Below are positions 47,329 through 58,995 of a stretch of 64,000 bases of DNA, in pieces. Source of the DNA: Rehmannia glutinosa (Eukaryota; Streptophyta; Magnoliopsida; Lamiales; Orobanchaceae). The DNA is taken from the NCBI GenBank assembly GCA_016081115.2, contig CM071932.1:54510659-54574658 (forward strand), read 5' to 3'. The notes under the pieces are model-generated. The model did no database searches and was not told the DNA's origin. It was given only the letters and a program-made list of their open reading frames with translations. Every line of letters starts with the position of its first letter. Within the stretch, counting starts at the first letter, position 1. Made by a program: the position numbers and the translations under genes.

Positions 47329-48270
47329 CGTTACTCCTTACTAGTGGTGAAGCTCTATATAAACTAGTCAAACATTTAATATATTTTCTATGCGGGATAT
47401 GACTTTCCATATTCCCACCCATTTATATTCGTCATATAAAAGGCATTAAATGGCTGATTTTATACATTAATTTATCATTCACCCGAAATTGGTTTTAAGA
47501 AATTCAAAATGCTAATTTTATCTACCTGCAGTGTGAATTACGATTACATCATTTATTTTGCGAAATTATTAAATGATTCTACTTAAATAATTGGTTAAAA
47601 GCGGGTCAAAACCCATTTTATAAATCCAATTTCCAACACATTCATCAAAAATCAAAGCAGAAACTCTCGAAACAAAATCACATATGGCTGTGATTGTTTG
47701 TACTTTCATTTTCTCCATTTTCCTTTTGTAAGTGAATAGTGGTGAAAACTTGTTTGGGGAATGACAATAGAATTTGTAGGCTGTGAGTGCTAAGTATGGC
47801 ACCTAAATCACATACCGGGAGTTTGCAAATTTGATCCCAAAATCACCTAAATTGGCCAAAAATCAATTTTCCAAAGTCTTGATTGGTTTGATCTCATGAC
47901 AGCAGTTTGCAATTTTGATCCCAAAAATCCACAGACCTGTGATGTTGCATTAGTCCGTCACTTTTTCTTTTTCATAGTTAAATTCTTGTTGCCATTTCTT
48001 TCAAGTTTTTAATGCTGCAGATTGGTATGTATTTTATGGCTAATTTGTAGTTATAGGCACTGTACGTGCGCCAAAATATGCACTTGCAACATCAACTGCT
48101 TGTATTCCCTACTTTCTCCCATTTTTTGGATTTTGTGATTCCTCGGTAGGTAACTATCAAAAAACAAAATGATATTGGAATAGAAGATGAGGCATAATTT
48201 GAATAATAGCTAGGAGCAACACAAAATACCAATTTCCATTTGACAGTTGCACATGTTCGTGTATAATACA
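47329..48270. other. Intergenic stretch between CACTA and hAT elements
   Basis: AT-rich. A direct repeat AGTTTGCAA.TTTGATCCCAAAA occurs at about 47820 and 47903. No gene recognised. Confidence 0.45.
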
Positions 48271-48278
48271 GTCGTAGT

Positions 48279-49114
48279 CAGGGCCGGATTTGATGATAGG
48301 CTGAACATGCAACAGCCTAGGGCCCCAAATAATTGGGGGCCCTTTTTTTTTTTTTTTTACTATTTAGCCATTATAATTTTTTCTTTAACATGCACAACCA
48401 CCAAAATATAAAAAAAAAAGGCTCAAACCTTACATGTTCATCAACAGTCAACACTCCACAAGCTTTTCACGTATCCAGTGGTCAAAAATTTATTGTTTTT
48501 TCTATTTTTTTTTGTTTCGCTTTTTATATGAACTGTTAATTGGTAATTATTAGCAAAGATGTATTTTTACTTTGGTGTCATAGCATCTAATAGTAATTAT
48601 TAGCATTTTTGTGTTTAGCCAATAAATGTTGACTTCTGTGTTTTTTATATCTTTCCAAAAGTGGTACAATTGGAAAATTTATGAAACCTATAGCAAACCT
48701 CAAACCTATTTGTGATAAATTGTTTCTGTTCAATAAATTCATGAAAAGAAAGGGGCAGAAAAAGAGAAAATACACACACATAATTATTATTTTTCATATT
48801 ATTTTTTATTGAACTATTGTTGTCTTACCGGCATATAAATTTCCACTTATTGATTGATAATATATGTGTGTGTGTGTGTGCGCATATTACTTCGATACAT
48901 TATAGTTGTCTTGCCAGCATATTACTATTTTTAATTTGTTATGTTATCTAGCTAAAATAATTATTTTCTATGGTTATTATTATAATTAGTATTACAATTG
49001 ATTTTTCAGTCATTGGTTAGAGTAATATTTCAAAATAAAAAAAAATTGATTATGCTATAAGGGCCCATTTTCAGAATATCGCCTAGGGCCCTGTGATGTA
49101 CAGGTCCGGCCCTG
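48279..49114. mobile_element. Non-autonomous hAT transposon, 836 bp, TIR CAGGGCCGGA
   Basis: Ends are inverted repeats CAGGGCCGGA (perfect for 10 bp, then diverged, with a shared CCTAGGGCCC further in). The 8-bp duplication GTCGTAGT is at 48271-48278 and 49115-49122. Eight-bp duplications and a CAGGG start are hAT features. There is no transposase, so it depends on an autonomous relative. Confidence 0.9.
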
Positions 49115-49579
49115 GTCGTAGTTTCTTACTTTAGACAAAATGATATAAATCACCTCAGGATTAGCCATTTATTTGTGTAAAGTGGAAAACATTACTTTCA
49201 ATACAATGTCAAGTGTGATTCATGAAATTGTGAAAGATAGAATAGTACTAGTAATTCTTTCAACAACAAAAAATGAAGAGCAAATGGTAGGATTTACCCA
49301 CTTGGGATAGAAGAGAGGCTTTTTTGACATGTAGGATAAAAACATAGTTTTCTACCCACTTTTGGGGTTCTTTTACCATAATACCCTTGAGGTTTTAAAT
49401 GCAAGCCTTTAAATTAGGTAAGTTGTATTTCTCTCTCTTGTTAAATACATACATACATACGATTTGCCCTCATTTGATCTTCATTTTTCTCTCTCTTTTT
49501 CTTCTTCTTCACAAAATATCAAGAATTTCTTTTTGTGTTCTTTGGTAACCAAAACCGCACCAAAAACTCGAATAACAAG

Positions 49580-49873
49580 GTAATGTTGCTTCTCCTCTTA
49601 GTTACTTAACCTTGTTTATATTGTTCAAGACCAATATATTTACAAGATATGTGAAATTTCTTGTGAAATGTGAAAATTTCTGAATCTAAGATGCACTGTG
49701 CGCGATACATCGTGCCTATATTGGGCACGAGCACGATATATCGTGCCTATACTGGGCACAATTTATCGTGCCTCAGTTGAAATAAGGCACGATATATCGT
49801 GCCTCAGTTAAAATTAGGCCCTTTTGTTATGCTTGCATATCTTTAATATTTTTTCTATATTTTTTGTCTGTAG
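49580..49873 (+). other. First intron of mudrA, in the 5' leader
   Basis: Donor AACAAG|GTAATG at 49579/49580 and acceptor TCTGTAG|ATG, which places the start codon directly after the splice. It contains palindrome cluster A. Confidence 0.6.
49699..49803. repeat. Palindrome cluster A (four copies) in the mudrA leader intron
   Basis: GCGATACATCGTGCC (49702-49716), GCACGATATATCGTGC (49731-49746, perfect), GGCACAATTTATCGTGCC (49755-49772) and GGCACGATATATCGTGCC (49786-49803, perfect 18 bp). Spacers are 10-15 bp. Each can fold into a hairpin or bind a dimer. Confidence 0.9.
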
Positions 49874-52868
49874 ATGAACTCTTGCTATGTTGTTCGATTT
49901 GGGGGCCACTGGGAAGGTTTAGAATATAAAAATGGTGAAGAAGAAGTTGTACGAATTAAACCGGGCAAAATGAATTATAGTGAAATATTGGAAGAGGTTT
50001 ATGGTGTTATTGAAGTTGATAGGGGCATATACGATTGTGTAATGCATGCTATTGTAGATATTTCTAGAAATAAACTTGGGAAGTTAAAGTTGAAAAACGA
50101 CGGTGACATTGAAAGTGCGTTTGAGAACACCGAGTTACCAGTTGTTTTTGTAACACTGAAAAGAAAAAGGATGGGTGAGACTAGTTCGCATAATGTATTG
50201 GGAAGTCAGTCTGAGCATAATCGAGTTGAGAACGTTGAAGGTCAACAAGGTGTTGGTGGAAGTTTTATGCAACTAATGACTACTCAGAATGAATTTTCAA
50301 CAGTCATTGGGCCTAATTACAACTAAATGCACCATCTTGGTTTTCAACAATACGGTGTACCGCACATCAATCTATATAGTCATGCAGTAAGGCCTAGTGG
50401 AACACCTTTTATGCTTATGAACAATGATCCAATTATTGATCATCCGCGTCCACTCTCACCTACAGTTAATGTTCCAAATATAAATTGTCCGGGACCTAGT
50501 ATAAGGCCAAGCAATGAAGATGGCTATTATCCTTATATGGGTTGTGATAATACTGATGCTAATCGTGATAATACTGATGCTGATGTTGGTTGTGATATTA
50601 ATGAAGATGATTATGGTGAAAACTACAGTGCTGGTGATGCTGATTGTAATAATAATGCAGATGATTTTGGTGAGAACTACACTGCTGGTGGTGTTGGTAC
50701 TGATGTTGAAGCTGATAATCAATTCGAAAATGACTAGCAACGTGCTGAATTTGATGAATTTTGTGAGTGGAGATGTAGACGGAGAGAAGTATTTCCAGAA
50801 AACCAAAACCAAGATGCACCAGAAGAACGAGGTGCTAACATACATCCATATATCCATAAAGACAATATGGACGAAACAATAGTGCCCACAGGACGAAGTT
50901 GGGTAATTCCTGATGCACTCTCGCACGTTTCAGTTCCTCCCGAAGAACCTGCTAGATTGGAAGCATCGGGTGGGACATTGCGCCCAGGAGCAACATACAT
51001 GAGCAAAACCAAATTGGAGATGGCACTAGGCATGTATCACCTTGAAAATCAAGTCAAGTATCGAGCTGAATGCTCGGATAAAACTCGTTTTCATGCAATA
51101 TGCAAGTATGAACGATGCCCTTTTCGAATGCGTGCATATGGAAAGGATGGTATTTAGAGAGTAGGGAAGTTTGACAAGCACCATGGATGTGGGTTAAATT
51201 TGAATGACAATGCATCTAGGCGGGTGCATTCTAAAGTAGTAGGTGCATATTTTGCATCTAGATTACTAGTGGAACATTCTGCGCTCGTGCCAAGAGATAT
51301 GATAGCAGAGTTGGAATCACGACATGGGCTTAAAATGAGTTATAATGTTGCGTTGAGTGCTAAGCATCATGCTTTTGGGTTGATATATGGAGATAGCAAC
51401 AAGTCATTCAATCCAATTCCTGCATACTTACACATGTTGAATTTAACGAATCCCGGATCGGTAAATAGATGGAAGTCGGATAATTTTAATAGATTCAAGT
51501 ACGTGTTTTTTTTCTTTGCATGCTTCAATCACTGGATTCCAGAATAATTTCCGGCCGGTTTTTGTGATTTATGGAACACACCTTAAAGTCAAGTACCGGG
51601 GATATTGTTTGTTGCCGTAACAAAAGATGGTAATGAACAGATTTTCCCACTTACAGTTGGAATTGGGGATGTTGAAAACGACGAATCCTGGACATGGTTT
51701 TTGAGACAGTTGAGAGATGCTTATAATTGCCCTCGTGATCTACTGATTGTTTCTGATCACAAGAGTATCAGTAATGCCATAAAAGCAGTATACCCAGAAG
51801 CATCACATGGGCTTTGCACTTATCATTTGCAAAGTAATTTGGCTCAATACGGTCAACATATAGTAGCAATGTTTAGGAATTCAACATATTCATACCGCCG
51901 TGAAGATTATGATAAGTATTTTGAAAACATAAAAGTTGCTAGTGAGATGGGTGCGTTTAAGAAGTTAGAACGTGCGGGGAAGATAGATGGTCTCGAGTTA
52001 AGTGTCCTGTCCGGTGTTATGGGTTCATGACATCAAACTCGGCTGAGAGCTTCAATAGTCGGTTATTGTGCCAGAAAGTTACTTGTTTGTTCTGTGCTTG
52101 AGTGTGCTCGGACTATTAGTGAAAAGTGGTTTTATGAACGACACACTGTTGCTAATGAAAGAGATCAAGAGCTAACATTTGAAGCAACCAAAAGATTAAG
52201 TGATGCAGTTGAGATAGGTCGTAGAATGGATGTACAATGTCTTAGTAATGTGAAGTACAAAGTGAAAGATGGAACAAAGACCTATTTGGTTGACTTATCC
52301 CAAAGAACGTGCAGCTGTCAAGAATTTGAATATGAATTGATGCCTTGCTCCCATGCATCTGCAGCAATTAGGTATAAATAAATTTAAAATTTATATCAAT
52401 ATTTCCACATAATTGTTTGTTTATTTGTGCAGAAAGGCGAACCTCAATATCTATTCATTTGTTGCCCATTATTTTAAAAATGAAAATCTTCAACAAATGT
52501 GGGCGGATGAAGTTTTACCAGTTCATGATCCGAGTGAATGGGTTCTACCACAAGAGGTGCGAGAATTAGTATGCAACCCTCCAAATAACCCGAGACAAGC
52601 AGGTCATCCTAGACAAAGTAGAGTACATTCTGCTGTTGAATCATCAAGTAATCGTTCACGTAAGAGTCAAACTTGTTCAAGGTGTGGGGGTGCTGGCCAC
52701 AATTGCGTCAAATGCACTATGTCATTGCCGCTTGATGAGCGCGAAAGTGCCTCAGTGACACAGTCGGGTCCTTCAAGAAAAGTGCGTAGTAAGAAGAAAT
52801 GTGGAATATGTCGAGCAGATGATCATACCCGTAGAAGATGCCCTAGATGTCCGGATGATGAAAATTAG
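49874..52868 (+). pseudogene. mudrA: mudrA-type transposase of the MULE
   Basis: One reading frame runs from ATG 49874 with in-frame stops at 50324 (TAA), 50735 (TAG) and 51155 (TAG). It starts with a PB1-like N-terminal domain (YVVRFGGHWEGLEYKNGEEE), then an acidic Asp/Asn repeat region (50514-50730). The MuDR DNA-binding domain (TKLEMALGMYHLENQVKYRA..., CKYERCPFRMRA) lies at 51000-51140. The MULE domain (51530-51860) includes VGIGDVENDESWTWFL and LIVSDHKSISNAIKAVYPEA. A SWIM finger CSCQEFEYELMPCSHA is at 52312-52359. After a 61-base intron (52372-52432) come two zinc knuckles, CSRCGGAGHNCVKC and CGICRADDHTRRRC. Frameshifts occur near 51500-51610 (T8 run) and 52010-52070. The first catalytic Asp is Tyr (VIYGTHLK). 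It is inactive as written. Confidence 0.88.
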
Positions 52869-52994
52869 GCAAAAATTATTTCAACTATAATACTATGTTA
52901 GAAAAACACACTAATAGCAGAAACTCAGTAGTCATTTAAATTGAGCATCAAGTCAGTAGTGCTCCAGTCGTTATTTGTGCCTCAAATATATTGG

Positions 52995-53084
52995 GGCACG
53001 ATATGTCGTGCCTAATTATATTGGGCATGATATATCGTGCCCCAATATAAAAGGGGATATAAGAGGGGCACAATATATCGTGCC
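52995..53084. repeat. Palindrome cluster B (three copies) between the convergent genes
   Basis: GGCACGATATGTCGTGCC (52995-53012), GGCATGATATATCGTGCC (53024-53041, with flanks TATTG and CCAATA extending the arms to about 30 bp) and GGCACAATATATCGTGCC (53067-53084). It lies 127 bp after the mudrA stop codon and about 220 bp beyond the Ulp1 gene stop codon, so probably in both 3' UTRs or the gap. Confidence 0.9.
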
Positions 53085-54125
53085 TATATTCTTATACTTC
53101 CATTTCCAGTTCCAGTTATGGTTTATTGTAAAATTTTGTGGATTTCTTATCTACTAATTGTAACTTGTTAATTTGAAGTAATCAAATTCTTGTTTCTTAT
53201 AAATCATGTTCTTATACTTCCAAAAAACCATAAAACCATGCAAATTGAATATTTAATTTAAATAACTCAAAATATTTACAAGATATACAATAAAAATGTA
53301 CTACAACTCCAAAGTACTACTATCTGTACTGTACTGGTATATCTTTCGTGCCATCGTCTTCCTTAGCTCGGGAATCGACTCCTGCACATGCTTCCTATTA
53401 ATCTTCTTCGTGATACAATTAATGACAGAATATATGGCAAATACGCCACAACTGGTGGTGTCGTTCTGCAAATAACAATCTTTCTCCGGCGCAGGGAATA
53501 GGTCCCACTCGCGGCGGACGGGCTCTATACCTAAGTCGCATAGTAGCCAGCGTGAATGAGTACACATGGGAGCATGCGACGGAGTGGACGTGTGCCGGCT
53601 ACCTGATTGGAAAAAGTATCAGCTATGTATCGGGCATGTACAGTGTCGTACATATATAATTATATACTGCGGCTCTACGAGATCCAAATTCACACGACAA
53701 AATGGCCCGATAAATTCACGATCATGTACATCTAGGGAAAAAATAAAATCATTAATTAATCAAACAATTTGAATGAATAAACTAGCCAAAAAATAAATAA
53801 ATTCAAGTGTACTTGCGGTACGCCACTCCACAGACCAGGATTACCCCATCCTGGAGATCCGTGCTGGACAAACCTAACCAACTCATCCAGCTCCTGTCCG
53901 GGAGGAATCACCTCCATAGTCGCCGGGTCATATACTGTGTCAGCAGGATCCTGAGCATGCATACGATTCCATATATGTCGTATGGAATCCTACACATTGA
54001 AAAATGTTTATAAATTTACAAGTATCATTTATTAAGTTTAAAGTAAAATGCGAGACACATAATAAATAAACTAACCGAAAATGTCGTAGATACAATCCTA
54101 TAAGTTCCCACTTGCTTCTCATGAG

Positions 54126-55746
54126 TATGGGTGTTCATTTTTCGAATGGATCATAAATTCGATTCGGTTCGAATTCGAATTTTAGTTTCGAATTAGGATT
54201 TTTGAATTTCGAATTGAATTTCGAATCAACTCGAATCTCGAATATGAATATTTGAATCGAATAACGAATTGAGGTTTTTTTTCGAATTCTATTCGAAAAT
54301 CCTAATTCGAGGTGAAATTCAACTAAATTCGAATTCGTATTTCAATTCGAAATTTATATGTATATATTTCACACTATACATAATTATTTATTGTATATAT
54401 GTAAATTATACACATGCATTTATAATATATATAAATGAATAAAACACTACTCTTTAAATTAAAATGTAAAATTATAACTCTTTTCCATCTTGTTTTTTAG
54501 TTTTTGTTAGAAATAATTACACTTAATAGTATATGAAATACATTTTACATTGCTTCAAATTTTTATCTTTAGACCATATTCAAATAATCATTTTTTGTGT
54601 TAAAAATATATTTTAGGTAAAAACTGTTTCGTTCTTACAATCTCACGTGGAGGGCATATGGTGAAATAATCTATAAGAATATTCCACCAGCTATGTCCAT
54701 TGTATAGAGAAGTACAAAATTTGTAGAGCTGTCGAAACGGGCCGGTGGGGCGGGCCGGCCCGCGGCCCGCCAAAACCCGCCACTTGGCGGGGCGGGGCGG
54801 GCTAGGCGGGCCGAGAAAACCTCAACCCAACCAAACCCGCCTTGGGCTGCGGGTTGGGCGGGCCGGCTCACCAAAAATTAAAAAAAATTAAAAAATAAAA
54901 AAATACATTTTTTTATTCATATTATTAATTTTAATGAATTAAATATACTAATCGATAACAAGTACATATTTTTTGTCTATTTTATCTAAATTTTTTTTCT
55001 TCATTTTTTATTTCTGGTGGGCTAGCCTGACGACCCGCTGGCCCAACCCGCCAAGCTTGCGGCCCGCGGCGGGCTACCCCGTTTAGGCCCACCCCTTGGC
55101 GGCCTTACCCATTTTGACAGCTCTAAAAATTTGTGTAAATACACTATACAACATACACTACACATTTATACAATATAGTCTTTGATTTTTTTCCTTTATT
55201 TTAAATTCTTATTACAATATGCATTATATATTATACATCTCTACACTATATTACATATATTTAACTTCAGATCATATTAAAATAATAAATTATATGATAG
55301 CATTCATTATATCTCTTCTTTTTTTATACATACACTTTGTCAATTTGATACCTCATATTTGAGTATAGAAGTTATTTATCAAGTAACTAGTGCTGGTATA
55401 AAATTGACACAAAATGTTTTATTAAATTTATATAAGGGAGTTCATTATGAATTTATGATAGTCTATAGTTAAATTAAACAATGAAAAATAGTTAGTCGAT
55501 AATTTGTAATTTTGAAAAAACAAAATCTGGAATTTTACTAGGTATAGTCCAAACATATTATGTTATGAATCCAAACCTTGTTCACTTTATCGATAAATTA
55601 GGATTTTTGGATTGATTCGAATTCGATTCGAAAATCGAGAAATCCAATTCGTTTAAATTCGATTCGAATTAATCGAATTAGGATCGAATTTCGAATTGAG
55701 GTTTAAAATATTCATTCGATTAAATTCGATTCGATGAACACCCCTA
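54126..55746. mobile_element. hAT transposon (non-autonomous), 1.62 kb, inside the Ulp1 exon
   Basis: The 8-bp duplication CTCATGAG lies at 54118-54125 and 55747-55754. Ends are TATGGGTGTTCAT and, inverted, TAGGGGTGTTCAT (one mismatch in 13). Both subterminal regions are dense in TTCGAA/ATTCGAAT motifs (54150-54350, 55600-55735). Removing it joins EPHE to KQVGTYRIVST in one frame, which proves the exon was interrupted. It contains no transposase and hosts a second element. Confidence 0.93.
54724..55125. mobile_element. hAT MITE, 402 bp, nested in the larger hAT
   Basis: The 8-bp duplication AAAATTTG lies at 54716-54723 and 55126-55133. Ends are inverted TAGAGCTGTC (10 bp perfect, then AAA.GGG). 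Long GC-rich arms full of GGGCGGGCC and GGCCCGC flank an AT-rich centre, so the element could fold into a long imperfect hairpin. Confidence 0.93.
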
Positions 55747-56368
55747 CTCATGAGGCTCAACACCAAGAAAGTGGGGATCAGACTGTAGTATGGACAGGTA
55801 TGCATTTATATGTTGTACATAAATGAAAGAAATCAATATTAATCAATATGAAATAAATAAAATATTCATCAAATAAATAATACAAAAATTTAAGAAACTT
55901 ACATCATTCTCCAAATCTACAGTTGCATCCGCCATTTCCTTAAAAAATGATGGCCCAACAGAGTACACTAGCCCCACGTTCCTCCTGCAATTGGACCCTC
56001 AAATATTAAGATATTGCACTAATATAAGATGTTAATACTAAGACGACAAGACAAGTGCAAAAATATTTAATACTTACTCTTCAGTAGACTCTAAGAAGCG
56101 GGTATACTCTCTCTCGCTCGGGTCTGGCTTGCGAGTACTAGGATCCCTGAATGGGCTGCGAATGAGGCGCGACGGCTGCCTATCCCGAACCTGGATGAAG
56201 GGAGTAGGTGGAGAGGGCGCAACTTGATAGGGCGCTCGTGGACCAGAGACCACGAGTGTCGGAGAGGGAGCTCGAATAGCAGGGACCAATGACCTCGGAA
56301 TCGTGACCGACACTCGTGGTGCGGAGAATGTACTAACACATGCATAATAGGAGTCGGCAATGGCGGAA

Positions 56369-56600
56369 GAGAAGTCGACACTGCCGGAGGAGGGGTCGAC
56401 ACTGCCGGAGGAGGAGTGGAAACTGCCGGAAGAGGAAGAGTAGTCGACACTGCCAGAAGAGAAGTCGACACTGCCGGAGGAGGGGTCGACGCTGCCGGAG
56501 GAGGAGGAGGAGTTGACACTGCCCGAGGAAAAGGAGTAGTCGACACTATCGGAGGAGGGGAGTCGACACTGCCGGAAGAGTAGTTGATACCGACGGACAA
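56369..56600. repeat. Repeat encoding Val-Ser-Thr-Pro-Pro-Pro units
   Basis: About nine irregular units containing GTCGACACTGCCGGA(G/A)GAG encode VSTPPPAVST-like repeats on the minus strand. This is a low-complexity, probably disordered linker of the Ulp1 gene. Confidence 0.75.
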
Positions 56601-58519
56601 GGAGTCGACTCTCTCAAGGGGTGATCATCGATGTCTGATACGGCATCGACGGTAGCGTCTCCTGCGATGACTGGCTTGGATATCTCTGACTGCCATGCAT
56701 GAAGTCATCGTACTGATCAATGTATGGGAACATACGCCTAATCTCCTCCTGAATAAGGTCCGGGACCCGACCTATCTCCTGATCTAGGCGTCTGTCTAAG
56801 CGAGAACCCTCCCCTGAGATGAGAATCTCTAACTGAGAAACAACGACATTGACTTGTGACTCCAATCAAGAGAACCGATCCTCTATGCGTCTCTCGAACT
56901 GCCTAATCTCCTCCCGTATAACCCCCCGCATCAGCACCAACATATATGTCAGCCCACTTACTGATGGATCAACACGAGTATCCTGACGGACTGATGGATC
57001 ATCGCGTGCATACTCCCCATGGACAGATGGATCAACATGTGCATCTGTCTGCCTTGCTGATGCGTCATCTGTCCGACCATCTAAGGGATCATCAGCCCGA
57101 TGGGATGATGGGCCATATGTCCTACGGCGCTTCTCCAGCCTCTGAATTGTAGGAGTAGTTGTGGGGGCCTCTGAATCGACTCTACCTCTCCCCATGCCCC
57201 TGCCTCTGCCTTTGCCCCTAGCAGCAGCCCCTGCCTCTGCCGTCTCTGACACTCTGCCTCTGCCAATAGGGGTTGGGGCTATCGAATCTGTTGCTCGTCC
57301 TCTGCCCTCCGCCCTCCCCCAAAGACCAAACGCCTAAAAATTGGTTCTCCTTTGGGATGAATCGAGGAGGACCTAACAAAATAACTGGATCATCGACTCG
57401 CTCCATATATATCTGATGGAGCTCCTCCTCGGTCGGATCCAATATCTCATGACACACTAAAGCCTGTAAATAAATATATAAATAAATTAATAAAAAACAA
57501 TTTATTAATTAAATAAATAAATAAGTAAACAATGTTAATGCATACCGTGCCAAAGAAAAAATTAATCATGTCAACGGTGGTCTTCGAAAACCTCCAACGG
57601 AGGCACCTAGGCATCTGGGTGTCGGATACTCGAGTCGCCCAGGCATTACCCAGGCGAGGTATCGCCTCGAATGCCCAAATCAGTCAAAACATTGATAAGT
57701 GTCAAAATAAGATTTTTTTTTAAATATATTTAAAAAACTAAGTACAAATATAAATAAAGTAAAAAAATATACGTGCACCCGACAAGACATACGTGGGACC
57801 ATAAAAATGATAAGTAGGTGGGCGATATCGAGGTGGAACGTCCTTAGTATATCGGCCAGGTGGCAGAACATCATGCAGCTGCCGAATATAATGAATCAAT
57901 ATCTCAAATGAGTATTTCCCTCAAGGGAAAGCCTCCCACTGTGCATCGTTCTCAATCAAAAACCATAGCCAACGGTCCACTGCAGTCTGTCGGCCATCGA
58001 AACATAGTACCATATAAAAGGCAAATAACACCTTCGACACCTTTAGGGCATCGTCTGGTGAGTCACGGAAGGTGCCATCGACAAATAAATCGCGTAACTA
58101 TGCGGCGGTGACACGATTACCCCCAGGCCAATACCGTCCATATATACCAGTCTCGGGTACCTCAAAATACCGTTAAGGTCAAATGTGGACCCTGAAAACC
58201 GCAATCCGGATATCATAGCAAAATCACGCCGAGAGAATCTAATAGTCTGCTCTCCGACGTGGAACCAACACTCCGATTCTGGAGCATCCGACACACGCAC
58301 CTCCATCGCAACCAATACATGAAGTGCCGCATTACAACTAACTCCGTCATACCCAAAACCCATAAAATAGCCGAAAACCGACCGTCTAAACTGCTTATAT
58401 AAACCACCACCGATCTCCCCAACTCATCTCTGATTATCTGAATTATATTCGGTTGAACGTACCCCGCGATCTAGGCCCTCTCTCGATGATATGAGGGTCT
58501 CCTCCACTGTGGACTAACC

Positions 58520-58995
58520 TACAACAATAATTAATTGCAAATTAGCAAGATGAATTGTTGAAAAATTGAAGAAATATAGTGATAAGGTATAAAAATTAAA
58601 GAACAGACAGTAGAGGCACGATATAGGCACGATTTCAAATAACCCTGAACAAACCTAGGGCATGATATCGTGCCCAAATTAACCTAGGGCACGTATCGTG
58701 CCCAAATAAACCTAGGGCACGATATCGTGCCCATATCTCTTCGCCTTCTTCACTATATCGTGCCAAGGAAACCAGGGATTTCGAAAAAAATATCCAACAT
58801 TACATCCAACATTTATAACTCAACACACAAAATCTTATAACACAAACATCAACAAAACAACATTCATGCATATTATCAAGTAAAATCCAACATTCATACA
58901 CCAACCACTAATGATTTTGAACAAAAAAAAACCCAACATTACATCCAAAACTACCGAAAATTTATTAGAAAACTCTAAACCCTAAAAACCATAAC
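58520..58995 (-). other. First intron of the MULE Ulp1 gene
   Basis: Donor CAG|GTTATG (58996/58995) and acceptor TTGTTGTAG|GTTAG (ends 58520). It carries palindrome cluster C. Confidence 0.55.
58614..58764. repeat. Palindrome cluster C (three full copies plus halves) in the Ulp1 gene's first intron
   Basis: GGGCATGATATCGTGCCC (58658-58675), GGGCACGTATCGTGCCC (58687-58703) and GGGCACGATATCGTGCCC (58715-58732, perfect). Half sites lie at 58614-58633 and 58751-58764. The core is GATATC, two bases shorter than in clusters A and B. Copies repeat every 28-29 bp with AAACCTA between them. Confidence 0.9.

Noticed and set aside
49699..49803. Repeats with spacers, considered as a CRISPR-like array
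   Set aside because: Units are palindromes of variable sequence in a plant intron, spacers are irregular and short, and no cas genes are present.
50456..50926. 156-codon minus-strand open frame opposite mudrA
   Set aside because: Ile/Ser/Thr-rich mirror of the Asp/Asn repeat region of mudrA; a shadow of the real gene.
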